Source of the DNA: Anagrus nilaparvatae
Taxonomy: Eukaryota > Arthropoda > Insecta > Hymenoptera > Mymaridae
Reading direction: 5' to 3'
Assembly (NCBI GenBank): GCA_022575985.1
Contig: JAKSXM010000132.1
Span: 14,942,001 to 15,006,000 of the forward strand
Length of the DNA: 64,000 nt
Made by a program: the position numbers and the translations under genes. Under the pieces are notes generated by a model. That model had not been told where the DNA came from, ran no database searches, and worked only from the letters and a program-made list of their open reading frames with translations. Shown here piece after piece: positions 45,755 to 59,245 of this stretch. How positions within the stretch are numbered: the stretch's first letter is position 1; every line of letters starts with the position of its first letter.

Positions 45755-48439
45755 ACAGCCAGTCTAATATATAAATAAACCCAAAATATCTGTAAACAAA
45801 TATATATATAAAATTGTTTCAATAAAAAATAATTATTTAAAGTTCTTTTTCTTGTAAAATTTTTTGATTTGAACATTTTATTAGATTTATTGAAAGTTTT
45901 TCACATCAATAAATTTACTTGTTTCATATAGTAGTAGTAACTATAACATGCGTATGCTGTTAACTCAAACTTATATATAAAATCGACAGACTAAAAATAT
46001 ATAAAGTAAAGTGACTACTATATAGATTTGTAGAAAAAAAAAAAAATAAAGTAAAAATAGTATATTAAGTGAACATGTATAATATATAAGAACCCTTCGT
46101 TCTACACTTTTCCGGCGTTTGGCATGTTTCACGAGCCGTGATACACGAATCAAATTTGTCAAAGATCCCTTTTTTTTTTAGAAAATATTTTCTTTCTTTT
46201 TCTAATAAAATTATTTCAGTCTCTGGTAAATCAAACAGCTGTCGACTGTATTAAGGATATACAATTGACTAAAAAGCAAGGTTTACATATTAGATGTCAA
46301 TTTTTAAATTTAATTTTGTAAAAATGTAATTAAAAGTGACGTTAAATCTTTAAAACTAGTGTTTTCAATATCTCGTAATGCAGTTTATGAGAGCCCAGTA
46401 AACAAAACAAAAAGTTTTATATGAAAGGGTGATAAACATAAGCTTTTGATATTATATTCTTTTGTAATCGAATAAATGAGCGTATAATCGAATAAAACCT
46501 AAAAACGTGCCCTTTTATGCTTACTGATTTTTGTTTCTTTTTTTCTTTTCATTCCCTTTTAAATATTACCCAGTCAATTTTATAATACTTTTGGTGTTTA
46601 TAATGAAGAAAATAAGTTGATTAGGGTTTAATTGGTAATAAAAATTATTTATTTAATAAAGTTTAAATATTTTTTAATTTTGTTGTAACCTTATGTTACG
46701 AAGTTGAAATAATAATAATAATAATAATCATGTACATTAGATTTGACGTAAAAAAGGGTATTTTAAATAACCCTAAATCAAAAGATTTTTAGTTTATATT
46801 AAAAAGATATGAATTTGTGTGCACAATAAATATATCAATTTCAAGAGCTTTTTACATTAAATTGAAATATTGATACTGATATTTTTTGTATATATTATCG
46901 AACAATACTGAAATTATTGGATAATTTTTTATTTCTCAACTAGACGAATTTATATTCTTTTATATAAATTGAATAATAGACTAGATTGTCGCTAACAATA
47001 ATAGCCTGAGCGAAGTATTGAAGTAGTATTTAATTTAATATGATTTTATAAGAGGTATTCTACCTCAATTGGGCCCAAATTGAACAGAGGGGTAGCAGAA
47101 ATCGACCTATCTTTTCTGAAAGTATAAATAAATAATTACTCTCGGCCAATTTTAGATTTCTAGGTCGAATCCTGGATTTTTGGTAGCCACTTTTATGTTA
47201 TTGGTTTAATGTTGCTCATTTACTCAAAAATTCTTATTTCTGCTGCCAATTACTTATTTTGGACTGCACAGACATGAGAAATTACGTTTTTCATCACTAT
47301 GCCTTTCAGCTCAAATATGCAGGCTTGATTTTCTTCTACTAACGCTTCAATTTCTTGTATAGTAAACTATTTTTATGCTAAAAAAAAAATCCAATAGATA
47401 AGCTAATCTGAAAGCTTCTACAATTGCCAAAAATAACCGCAAAACCATAATTTGACTGAAATAAATAGTTTTTAAGTCATTTTTTACAGTACTTCAGATT
47501 CAGTAATAAGCATAGAGCAAAAAAAACTTGCGATAATTTGAATATTCTCAAAGCATATTTATCAATTTTTGCACTATGCCCGACTTTTTTGCACTATGTT
47601 CAGACTTAGTCCATAACATATACATAAATTTTACTATATTTTTTATTCTACTATATGTTTGTATATTTACGCATACACTTGTGAATTAGAAGTTCACGAT
47701 ATATTTGTTTTAGAAAAATAAATTTATTTGTTCATCTTATCAAAGTATATTATGATTGTACAGTTTTTTTTTCAAGTGTATGTCTAACATAATAATGTCT
47801 GTTACTCAATGTTGACTTTAAAATGACAAGTCTTTCTATATTATAGTTGACTTTAATATATCATACGTATATAAATGTCATTCAAATTAATTAAAAATAA
47901 AATACAAATATTTGCACAAAATTTTTATTACTGTTTATTATTCAAAATCGTTGAAACTTATGTTAATAGTAAAATAAAATAAAAAAAAGTTTATTGTTAA
48001 TTAAATAAAATTTTTATATGACATGTAATTTTTATATAAGTAAAAATATTAATTTACCAACTTAAACTTCAAAAAATTTAGTTTTTAAAATTCTCGAAAG
48101 AGAATTGCGCTCGCAATATTATAAGTAGGGAAAGATAATTTGATGAATTTAAAAGTTAAAAGTCTGTAAATGATATTCCATAAATTTGTAATTATAATTA
48201 TGTATAAAAATAAAAATAATTAGAAAAATAAATATTTTGCGCACGAAATAAGTAAAATATAAAAAAATTAACCAACAAATAATGAAAGTTACTTTATTGT
48301 TTATAGTAATATTGAAGTTAGTCAAATCAATGTTTGTAATAAACAAATGTGGAACATGCTTGACATTTATATATAGTAAACGAAAGTAAAAAAACTGCTT
48401 GAAAATGGTCACTTTATAATTTTTTTTTACTAGATATTA
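45755..48439. other. AT-rich DNA without gene
   Basis: An ATA triplet repeat lies at about 46709-46728. A short GC-richer patch at 46090-46146 (TTTTCCGGCGTTTGGCATG) stands out. The frames at 45971-46162 and 48149-48412 are not supported. Confidence 0.35.
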
Positions 48440-48449
48440 CTATCCTTAC

Positions 48450-48650
48450 GTTCCCGCCCATTCCCCCGAATACCAATCCCCGAATGGACATTTTCCCGAT
48501 ACCTTTTTCCCCGATGACCATTCCCCCGAATTTACAAAGTTGACATTTCCCCGAAAAACCGTTTACCCGAAACTTTTTCCCCCGAAACATCCATTTACCC
48601 GAAACCTTTTCCCCGAATTAAAAAAGTAATTATTTCCCCGAATTTTCGTA
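48450..48650. repeat. Left terminal region of the MULE, CCCCGAA array
   Basis: At least ten copies of a CCCCGAA/CCCGAAA motif are spaced about 15-25 bp apart. They mirror the TTCGGGG copies at 50258-50471. Confidence 0.85.
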
Positions 48651-48732
48651 AAAAAATTATTTAAATACAGTTTTTTAGATTACAATTTCATAATTTTTAT
48701 TACATTCAAATTTTTCATTTTCAAAATTTTTA

Positions 48733-49908
48733 TTACAATTTAATATGGCACCCGATACTGTACAGGTACTCTTGAAAATTGGCAACTCCGTAATTTGCGT
48801 AAGCTTCTACGATTCTCTTTATTCTTCTTTGAGTCTCCAACCATTTTTTTTTGGTGAATTTTTTACTTTTCTACCAAGAGATATCTCTAGCACTTGAATT
48901 TCTGTATCGGCTTGTTCTTTTTTAAATGCCTTTATAGCTGAATAGATATCTGGATGATTTTTACCAACTAATACATGGAACCGTGTATGCCAGCCCTCAC
49001 TGGCATTGTTGGTTCTGCTATGATTGGTCAAAGTGCTGGTATACTGGTTCCATAATGATGGGCAATACCTTGGAGGAACGGCGCGGCGGCGTCCTTGTGC
49101 TAATATGCCAATTACGTAAGTGACTTGAAAATATTCCATAAACCCAGCCATATTTTCGGGAGCATTAGCTTTCACTTCACGGAAAATGGTTGCAACATCA
49201 CCTACAGGAACAAACGCAAGGGCTGCAGTCATGTGAGTATAATCTTTGACCTCTGTATTGTCAGGGTCATTATACGCAGTTTGTAATCCCAAAGATTGAA
49301 TTTTTCTGTATAGTGCCTGGCACAAATGAAAGAAACATAAATGAATTGGTGCATCTGGAAACATATTTCTCGATGCATTAATTGCTGACAATTCTAGGTC
49401 TATCATAATTGATCTTGGGTTCAAATCTATTATACCGTAATTTCTTGCTGCTAAAACTAATGCCCGAAGACACAGCTGGTATTGGATGGTTTCTTTTGAA
49501 GTCAACAAACAGTAAGCATAAGGGAACGCTACAATTTCAGAATCCGCGTCAAGAGGATTTGAATTATATGTGCCAAGGATGGTAAAAAGTTGTGTAAAAA
49601 TGGTTGGAGATACTTTGAAAGTTCCGTCGAGGTACCACATACGGCTACTCGCTAAAAGTTCAATATTTCTTCTTGTAGAGAAAACTAATACTCTTCCTTC
49701 ATCTAAATCCTCAGTATTCTTAGAATCATATATTAAAAATTGATCACCGGTAGTAGTTTTCGTGAAATCTTCGGGGATATCCCCAAGATCGTCTATGGAT
49801 ATTGGATTTACAGGAAGATTTTTACGCCTAACTCTTCTTATAGATTTTTTTAAATTTTCCCTTTCTGGTAGATGGCATAAAACTCTTGCTGAGACATTTG
49901 CAAATTTT
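48733..49908 (-). pseudogene. MULE transposase, 5'-truncated and frameshifted
   Basis: The longest open frame (48819-49640, 273 codons) carries the MULE DDE domain: D5 in WYLDGTFKVSP, D81 in IMIDLELSAI, C102/H105 in CFFHLCQALYRKIQ, and E215 in NNASEGWHTRFH. The frame stays open upstream of that ATG to about 49900 (LCHLPERENLKKSIRRVRR, DLGDIPEDF, GDQFLIYDS, RVLVFSTRRNIELLASS), all typical of insect MULE transposases, so the true protein began further upstream. A FLYWCH zinc finger usual for the family is not visible. At the C-terminus a nine-A run near 48843-48851 shifts the frame; the family-typical tail (RRIKRIVEAYANYG, FQEYLYSIGC) continues in another frame to 48733. The copy is probably inactive, though its catalytic residues are intact. 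Confidence 0.88.
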
Positions 49909-50257
49909 CATCTAAGAAAAAAAAATAAGGTTAAATAATTTCTTAATATAAATAATTTGATAAAATAAAAAAAAAATTTAGTCACATAAACCTTGTAAAA
50001 TTGCAGATGGAGGCAGATTTGCTTCTCTTGATTAATTTAATTTATTGTTTTTAATTAATTTTATTTATTATTACTAAAAATTTTTTTTTAATCAAAAAAT
50101 TTTATAACTATATTACAACAAATTTGGAATCCAATTTTAATCTAACGAACGTAAATAATTTGGTTATAAACAACTGATATTTTTTTGTTTTTTAGAGCTA
50201 AATAAATAAAACATATACACTGAAAGCAATTTTTAAAATTTAAATTTTTTTTTTTTA

Positions 50258-50471
50258 AATTGGGTTTCGGGGAAAAAAATATTCGGGTAAATTGGGTTTC
50301 GGGGAAAAAAATAGTCGGGTAAATGGCTTTCGGGAAAAAAAATATTCGGGTAAATAGATTTCGGGAAAAAAGACTTTCGGGGTATAGGTTTCGGGGAAAA
50401 CGACTTCGGGAAAAAGGGTTTCGGGGAAATGTCCATTCGGGGATTGGTATTCGGGGAAATGGTAGGGAATC
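50258..50471. repeat. Right terminal region of the MULE, TTCGGGG array
   Basis: Copies of TTTCGGGGAAAAAAATATTCGGG-like units mirror the left terminus. Unit spacing is more regular here (about 32 bp near 50260-50360), which suggests local tandem amplification. Confidence 0.85.
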
Positions 50472-50481
50472 CTATCCTTAC

Positions 50482-51045
50482 CATTGTATGCTGTGAATAC
50501 ACATCTTTAATTCCCTTTTTTTTGTAATGTACAAAATACTTAATAAAATAAAAAATTGTTTAATGATCAAAAACTGTCATTCATTTTTAAAGAATTACTA
50601 ATCAAGAACATAGCTTCAATAAAATTAAATGAAAATTATGAAATTGTAAATACATGTAAAACTCATGTAAAACTCAAAAACGCTGCAAAACAATTGGCAC
50701 TATGGTACCTCATTAGCAATAAAAAACGATTTTAATGGTCTATTTTGTATATAATATAAAAAGAAAAACTAAAAATGATCCCATGGAAGAAATTAAGTTG
50801 TTTACATAAAAAAATGATATTTCTAATTAGAAATTTGCATTTTTCAGTTCTAATTATAATAATTCTGTATTGCTATACTTTTATAGAAATAAATTAAGTA
50901 CTACGTCCAAAAGAAAGCAAAGTATGGTGGTTTTTTAATGTATTTAATGTAATAAATTGTGGAAAAAAAATTTAAAATTACGTATCAGAAGGAGAAATAT
51001 TTTACAAACGACAATTCAAGATATTAATAAGTTTACGCAGTTTAT
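50482..51045. other. AT-rich DNA without gene
   Basis: Nothing coding was recognised. Confidence 0.3.
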
Positions 51046-51183
51046 TCGTGGTCAATTTTGCAAAATAGACCTCGATTCGTGTTTAGCGGGTCAAAAAACA
51101 TAAATACCACCCATTTTTTTCCATGGAGCTTTTATGGTATTTTAGGATTTTATGGCATTAAATAGCATTGCTGGCGACAGGAC
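51046..51183. mobile_element. Half copy of the 330-bp TA MITE
   Basis: The sequence from GTGGTCAATTTTGCAAAATA to GCGACAGGAC matches the right half of the MITE at 27025-27354 and is followed by TA. The left half is missing. Confidence 0.85.
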
Positions 51184-51185
51184 TA

Positions 51186-54100
51186 ATCTGGGCCATTCTT
51201 TTTTTTTTTTTTTTCCTTGGTTAAAAATGTACTATTTCAAACATAAAATTTAAAGATCTTTTGATTAAGATAATACTTTAAATAAATAATTTTATTTTTT
51301 TAATAAATAAATATTTTGAGATAATTTTAAGATGGTATTATATTGCAGGCTGAAATTTGGATGCAGTGGTGCTGTATTAATTTAAATTGCTGTATGAAAA
51401 TGAATCGATGCAATAAAATATTCAAATACTTCTTTGACCTTAGCCTATCAGAAAAAGACAAACCTGATAAGCAAACCTCTTATTTTAAAATCATGACAAA
51501 AATCAATTTTTTTTCAGACTAAAAAATTATGAAATTAAAATTCTTATATGAATAAAAAGTATAATTATAAATTGCAATTAAATATAATTGGATTTATACA
51601 AACTACCGTAAAAAAAAAAATAGTTAACTAACTTATAATTCTTTCCATCAATCTAGAAACATTGTAACAGAAAAAACAAATTATCTATCGTAACAAATTA
51701 TATACCTCCCAGTTAATTTTAATGCACCAAATTGTACTGCCATTCAAGACTGTAAAAAAATAAAAAAAACTTATACTAATGCAAACACACGTTTCGTGGC
51801 ACGTTACATACAACTTGGCATCTTATCAACCAGTTAAAATAAAAAACAAAAATTACAAAATCGTTTACATATATAAAAATTTTACATTTAAATTGTGTGT
51901 ATGTGTGTGTGTGTGTGTGTAAGAAGAAGAAATGATAATATTCTTTATAATTAAAGTTAAAGAAAGCTGTTGGTTTATAAATACAAACGTTACAACCTAC
52001 AATTACAGCTTGAGCTAATCGAAAACCAGTCTTGTTATTTTCTTATTATATATTTAATTTTTTTTTTTTATTTTTATTTATATCTTATTTAATTTTATGT
52101 TTGTTTATAAATACTAAATGATAATGTTAAAAAAATAATTATTATTTCATGGGGTTTTTTTATTTATATTGTTCATTGATTTAGTCATTAAGTTAATTTA
52201 GAATTAAGTTATTAACTAACTTTTTTTTGGTTGGTAATTAATGTGTTTAAATGGTATAAACTGTTTAAGGAAATAGATTAATTAATTGGCAATCTGATTG
52301 ATGTAAAGAATCTACATGAAGCTACAGAAATTTATGAAGCTTTGTCCACTGTACTTTTTATGTATTACTGAGTCATGACTTGGTTGTAAATGAAGCATGT
52401 AAAATAGAATTAAATAATTATTGCATAAGCTGAAATAAAGTCTCATGGAGTTGTTTATGTACTTTGGTACTATAAATAAAGGCAAAGTAAGAGTTTACTA
52501 TGAAAAAAATTAAATATTAAATTTCAGGCTCAAAAAATAATAGCCTCCATAGGTGTTTTTTTATTTTCCAAGATTCAAGAAGCTTAGCCATTTCAAAATC
52601 TTGTTTTAGATTTTGAGAATTGCAGTAAAAATTCATAAATTTTTTTGGTTCCCTAGACTGTAAAAATTTTCATTAATTTTTTAATTTTTTTGATAATAAA
52701 GATTTCTAAGAATTTCGCAAAACTTTCCAAAAAAATTTTACCAAAGGACAGTAAATTCACTTACACAAATATTAATTCCTGGATAAGGTATTTTTACAGT
52801 GTAATTATTTGCAGTTTTTTTTATAATTACACAATATTAATAATAATACATGCAGGTACCAAAAATATTTTAATAAAAAATTTGACGAACAAGCAATTAA
52901 ATTAAATTACATATATACTATGGTAAAAAGTATTTATAAAAATTTATAGGTTATCAGCTGACGTGTTTAAATTTTAGGTTTCGCCTACATTTGAGTGACT
53001 GATTAAAAAAAAATGAGAAGCAAGTAAATTTTTGTATTTGTGTATACAGAATATTTATATTTATTTACATATAAAAATATAAGTAAATTTATGTATATTA
53101 GCCTGATTAGTATTTTAAAAAATTTTGTAATTTTTCAAAGTTTTAAAGCCAAAAAAATTTTTTTTTTAAAGATGTTTAAATTTTTTGATGATTACAGAAA
53201 ATTTTCCAGTGATACTAATTATCAGAAGATGTCAATCAATTTGCTAGTATTAAGGATCTTATTTTTAGGTTATCTGTATATAAACATTTTTACGACCAAA
53301 AAATACCAAAAATTGTATTTAAATAATGTCCAGACTATTATATATATTTATGTATTCGTGAAGGTTTTTAATACACACAAACAATATAATACCTCGACAC
53401 GCTAATATCTACCTATGAGCCTCTACACCTTTTCATTCTCTGACAGAGAGTCCCTGTCAGTTTTTTCAACTTCAATTTTTTTTTTTTGCCTTAAATACTC
53501 CGCCCTCTCGTTACTCTGACATAAAAAATGTATATGTGTATATAAAAAAGATAGACTAATAATATTTGTAACATAATAAAAAAGTTTAAAATAAGATATA
53601 AAAAAGAAAGCAAAAAAAAAATTAAGTATAATGGGGAAGTATTTTGTGTTTTATATAGACGTGTTAATCAAAATGTTAGACAAGCCACTTACAAGAGAAC
53701 CATGACGTTTCTATTTAGGATTTTGTAAACTTGATGGAAAAATTGGCGTGTTATATATTTTTTACAGGCTAATTTTTGTAGGTGTATTAGAAGGTACATT
53801 AACCTTTTAAAAAAAGAGAAGAAAAGTATTAAAAAAGTTATTTAACATGGTTTTTGACTAAAATATTATTTATCGTTTTTCTAAAATTTGCATCATTTGT
53901 TATAATTTTTTTTAGTTAGATTATTTACTTAGGTCGCTTGAAATAATTATAAGGAATCATCTTATCAAGTAAAACCTCACTAAAAATTTTGCTAGTAAAA
54001 CTATTAACAAATAAAGAACCTGAATGAAATTCCAATTTTGAATCAAGGCGCATTAATGTGAAATTTCAATACTGAGCTTAAGTTTTGCTATATTTAATTT

Positions 54101-54740
54101 AAGGTTTAAAACTCTATGCTTTGAAAAACAGCAGGTAAATAAAGAAACTCCCTGAACTCCCTAAAATACTTAAATTAGAAAAAAAAAACCTTAAAGGTCA
54201 CTAAACTTGGAATATTCTATTCTAATCTTGTATGTTAACATGTTCCATAGTAAAAAACACCCCTTTTACACGGATAATTTTTAATATTTGTAAATTATAT
54301 GTTATAAGATTTGGCCCACATAAGGGCGCTAATTTTTTATGTGCAAATCCCTAAAATTCAATGCCAGGGACCTAAAAAACGTACTGGAAGCCAATGTTTT
54401 AGAAATCGTGAAAAATGATCCTAAGATGGGGTATTTTATACTAATTTAAGGCCACCTTAAGGATTTTTTTCACAATTAGTGACCCTGAAAATATATACAG
54501 GAGGCTAGTCATGGTTAGTGAAAATTGTAAAAATCCTCCAAAGCCACCTTTAATAAAGAGGGTTTTTTTTCATATTAATAGTGTTTAACTTATTCCCCAT
54601 TAGGTCTCTAAATTCATATATAACAGTCCAATAATCTATAAAGTTGACCAAATTTCATTACAGTTTGTGAACATTGCAAAAACAATTTCAAAATGGAAAT
54701 AAATTTCGTAATAACTAGACTTTTATTTTTAACATGGAAC
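51186..54740. other. AT-rich DNA without gene
   Basis: A TG repeat lies at 51896-51921. A slightly GC-richer patch with ACTCCGCCCTCTCG is at about 53498-53511. Frames at 52690-52905 and 53040-53405 have no recognisable domain. Confidence 0.35.
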
Positions 54741-54744
54741 ATGT

Positions 54745-55020
54745 TTATAGGGAGGGGGTACTTCAGAACTTGAAAATTAAGGGGGGGGGGGTCAAATTTG
54801 TCCTATTTAAGGGGGGGGTCAAATAAGACTTAGAATAATTAGAGAAGTATGTATAAATAAATAAAATACTATTAAAAGACTTTGAAAAATCTGGGATTAA
54901 GGACTTAGGATAATACAGGTTTATGGACTTAGAATAATATCGATTTAGGGACTTGGAATAATTCAGGTTCAGGGACTTATAATAATTCAGGTTTAGGGAA
55001 TCAAAATAGTTTGGGTTTAG
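54745..55020. repeat. G-rich block and 24-bp degenerate minisatellite
   Basis: G runs (54781-54828) are followed by units like GGGACTTAGAATAATTCAGG and TTTAGGGACTTGGAATAATT. About 130 bp downstream, GTTTACACAAACCGGTTATAA is shared with 21147-21168, which follows the similar array at 20735. The two loci therefore carry the same larger repeat. Confidence 0.65.
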
Positions 55021-58000
55021 AATCTTAACAACTATTAAGGTGATAATTACAAATTACAACAATAGAAAATTGTATTGTAATGTTGAAAAACATTTGTATT
55101 ATATCTAGTCCTCATTTGGAAGTAAACATATTCCATGTATTTAGGTTGTGTTTACACAAACCGGTTATAAGTTTTTGTAATCAGCTATCTGAAATACTTT
55201 GGGAGACCTTTTTTCACCTTGGTTGACGTAAATAGCAACCGTAAATTGCCCAACAGCTCTTTCTTGATTTGGCTGGAGGATTTGGGAAAAAATATTTAAA
55301 CAGTTCCATATAAAGAAACAAAAGAGAGACAACAAAAACGTAAATGCCTAATAGCTATTCTAAAGTAACGTTTTACCATAATATATGCTTCTAAGGTAAT
55401 TTTTCACTTTTTGCAAAAAAAATGTTTTAATAAATTATAATATTAAAAGTAATTTGTTAAATAAGTAAATAAAAAAGTTTCTTTTACGTTTTTTCTTTTG
55501 CATGTGTAAATATTTATAAAAGAGTCAAAATAACGTTGTAAAATCTTTTTATAGTATGAAAAAGTTTATAAAGATTTTAATCAAAAAAGCGCCAAAAGTT
55601 ATGCAGCCATGGTAACTTTGCCGTATACAAAACTAAAAAGCTTTAAACATGAATATTTCTTTCTGTTTATGTATGTATTTTATTATATTTCCCTTGAAAC
55701 CTAGAGAAGATATTTCAACTTTTACAAAACTTAACTTTATATATATTTACTAAAAGCTACGAGTTATTCCAATATAAACTGCCGAAATATATGAGTGTTT
55801 GTCAAATGTTTGATCAAAATGTTTGTCATTTCCGGAGAGAGAAAGAGAAAAAGCTTAATGTCAACTTTATATATTTTATCGTTTCTCTATGGAACTGAAA
55901 TTAAATGCAATATCAAAACATATATATATTTATAAGTAAAAAGCTTTTATGTGTATTAAATATGTCTACATAATATAATTATTAATAAGAGAAAAAGATA
56001 TGTTGGAAAATAATATATTTTATCGTGTTCAGGGAAATTATGGGTGGGTATAAATTATTCAATCAGGTTTTAAGTGAGGGATACTTTTTGGGATAATTTT
56101 TAATTCATTGAAAAAATGATAGTATATTTGTTACTCTGATGCTTGATAAGAAACTAGTTTATATTAATTGTTATGATCAGATATCGAATGTGAATCAATT
56201 TTGCAGAATCTGAATTAAAAAATTTAGAAAAACACAGTCTTCTTTAGAAAACTTTGAATTTTTATTTTGTAAATTAAGTCAACATTTTGAAACAACCTCA
56301 CTTTTTTTCAAAAATTTTTAATCCAAGGTTAATTTTTTGGCATTTTTGCTAAAAATGATAAGGAAAAATTAATTTTTTAATTATGAAAAGGGTTTATAGA
56401 CGATGTAGTTTGCAAATATAGAAATTTAAATTGAGCTAAATTTTTATAGGTTTATTTACCTGAAATTTCGAGTCGGGTACTTGAATTTTGGGCGATTTTT
56501 AGATATGGTTGATTTGGATCAAGTTTTGGGTGAAATCCTACAATCTTCAAAAAAGTACTGCAGGTACGGAGTGAACCGAAAATTTTTTTGATTAATAATC
56601 CGAAAAACCCCCAAAAACCATACTTTTGAGTTAGTTACCCGACTGTTAATTTCAACATCGGTCGAGGGTAGTTAAAAGTGAATCAATATACTGTTCAGAT
56701 ACAAAAATATCCAAAAAGTGTGCGAAAATTTTCAAATATTCCCCAAAATATTAAAAAAATTCGTATCTAAATAACTTGAAAAATCCTTATAATTTTTCAT
56801 TCACACACTCAAAAAAAAAGAATAACATTCATATAAAAACATAATTAAATTCAAAGCAAAAGAAGACCGTTAGCAAACACAATACCGATCCAAAAATCAA
56901 CATAATCCCAAAAAAGAAAGCATAGATAAATATAATAATAATAATAATAAAACAGATATTTTTGAAAAAAAAAATAACATGTATATTTTAAGCTCTCTCA
57001 TACGAAGTGACGAATTTGATATATCCAGAAAATAAATGAAAAAAAAAAAAAATATTTTTATACACATCAATAAATCAGAGCACGCGTGTAGATCAAATCA
57101 AACGTTTGATTTTAATAAAAAAAAAAATATATTTCTTTTCATCTTTACCGATTATTACGTTAGTGTCTATCATATTTTTTATATATATATAATTTTTCTT
57201 TTGTATATTACAAGTGCTTAAAGCAGATGAGATAACCTAAAAAAAAAGGATCAACGTATTAGTTTTTATAATATTTATTTAAGGATTTTAATATGCGGCT
57301 AATATTTTTGATAGGACTGAAAAAAAATATTTTTATTTTAAAAATTAACAAATGAGATTGGGTGTTGAAAGTAAAGGTTTTTTTTTGAATGTTATGAAAA
57401 TATGTTAAATAAATATTTTTTAACAGTTACGTAGACTCCTAATTATGAGTGTAAAAGTGTACTTAAATACTACTTAATGTGTATCATTTTTTAAGGGTTT
57501 TTAGATATTTAGGTTGATGCGTTTTATCCAGGTGGAAGTTGATTCTTCAATAACGCTTGTAGAATAAAAATTGAAATTATTTTTTTAGTATTTACCAATA
57601 ATTTTGAGTGGTACATACTATGGGAATGCTTAAATTAACGCGCTCACCACATTTAGTCCTTTTAAATCCGCAGTTAAATTTAGGTTAAATTATCTTTAGT
57701 AAATAAAAACCGACTTCAGAAAAAATCTTCTATAATTGGCACAAAGCAGTTCTGTAATAATTGAAAAATTCTTGTACTACTTTTTAAAAAATCTAAAAAA
57801 AAATTGAAAATGTCACGAAGACGAACATACCCCGATTTCCCCTATTTAAAATTACATTAATCCATAATTAAAATTCATATCCTACAAATACACACATGAT
57901 AAAACACAATAATCCAAAAATATTTAAACACAAAAACATTTTTAATCGATAATACATGTTTTAATAAAAATTTATTCAAATATATTCCAAAAAATTTTAA

Positions 58001-59075
58001 TATATAACCCAAAAAAAAAAAAAAATTATTAATATTTACTAAAGATCCAAAAAAAGGGGTGATTATTCAGAGATAAATAATCCAGTTGACTGACAGCTTT
58101 TATAATATGAAAATTTGAGTGTTTGACTAATAGCTTTCGCGATATTTATAATAAAACGTCCGACAAGTATGAAAGCATCGAAGAAACATGAATGCGCGGG
58201 TGTATATATCAAATATTTTTGAATATATTAAAGAAATTTTAGGGGACATTTTAAGGGCTCTCTTTTATTTACAAAAAAAAAACTGTATAAAGATTAACAT
58301 ATTTTAACGCTTAGGGCCAAAAAATAAATAAAAATTTTTTTTGAAAAATTCAAAACCTTTTTTTATCTTTATTTTAGTATCAAATGTAATAAATTGATTT
58401 TATTATTATTCATAAACACAGAAATATTTTTTCTTAAAAAATAATTTTTTTAATATTTTAATAAATAACATAATTCGTATTCAATATGCCAAAAACATCT
58501 GTTGTTATAATATTATGTCGTACCTTATACGCACTCATACTAAACAACCCTTTTTCTTTTCTTTAACTTTATTGTTGTTGGATATTATGAGTTAGTGTAT
58601 TATAATATTTCAACTTTTAAAATCATATAAATTTTCCTTTTGTTTCCTTTTTATTTTTTAAATATTATAAATTTATATCACCCTTTTAAAATGGAATTTT
58701 ACCCTTTGGGTTTTTATTGGAGTTTGGTGTTTATTATTAAATTAATCATTTTAATTAAATGATAAAAAATTTTTAATCAACTTTTTTACTAATTTTAAAT
58801 AATTTTGTATTTTAGTATTTATGTACTTTGATAGATCTGTTGATATGTAAAGTAATTGGTTATTTTAGGGTAAAGATTTATGATTTTTAGTATCTTTTAA
58901 AAAGATTTCAATTTATACTTTTGAAGAGAAAAAATTATTATCAGTGAGTTGGACAGTTAATTTCTGAAGGAAAAAATCTTTTGCAAGTAATTTTTTTTGA
59001 ATGTTTAATAAGTATTTAAACTTTGTTAATTATAGCAATAGCTAATACTGAAAAACAAATTCTGGCTGCAGCTAC
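55021..59075. other. AT-rich DNA without gene
   Basis: Small ATA-triplet tracts lie at about 56932-56950. The segment around 56465-56650 shares CAAGTTTYGGGT-type blocks with 39180-39260, perhaps an old dispersed repeat. No gene is supported. Confidence 0.35.
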
Positions 59076-59077
59076 CC

Positions 59078-59245
59078 GAATGTTGGTTGTGGAAGGTATA
59101 TTTTTTTTGTTTTTTTAAGATTGAGAATGTGGTTGAGACGTAAAGAAAATTAAAAAAAATTAATTAAAATTTTTATTGAACTCTTCTTTAGGTTTTACGG
59201 CATTTGCAACCATATGAAAATCTAGCTGCCACAACCTGAATTCCG
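59078..59245. repeat. Inverted-repeat element, GGTTGTGG arms, second copy
   Basis: GAATGTTGGTTGTGGAAGG pairs imperfectly with CTGCCACAACCTGAATTCC. The core matches the arms of the element at 8260-8511. Confidence 0.4.

Larger units (their letters stand above)
48450..50471 (-). mobile_element. 2.02-kb Mutator-like (MULE) DNA transposon
   Basis: The outer ends are inverted: GTTCCCGCCCATTCCCCCGA at the left against GATTCCCTACCATTTCCCCG read from the right, followed on both by GAATACCAATCCCCGAATGG. CTATCCTTAC is duplicated outside (48440-48449 and 50472-50481), and a 9-10 bp duplication is typical of MULEs. Each end carries about 200 bp of repeated CCCCGAA or TTCGGGG motifs, likely transposase-binding sites. 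One transposase gene runs on the minus strand. The frame at 50233-50502 is the right terminus read as a protein and is not a gene. Confidence 0.93.

Noticed and set aside
50233..50502. Proline-rich 89-codon frame
   Set aside because: It is the MULE terminal array (TTCGGGG repeats) read on the minus strand.
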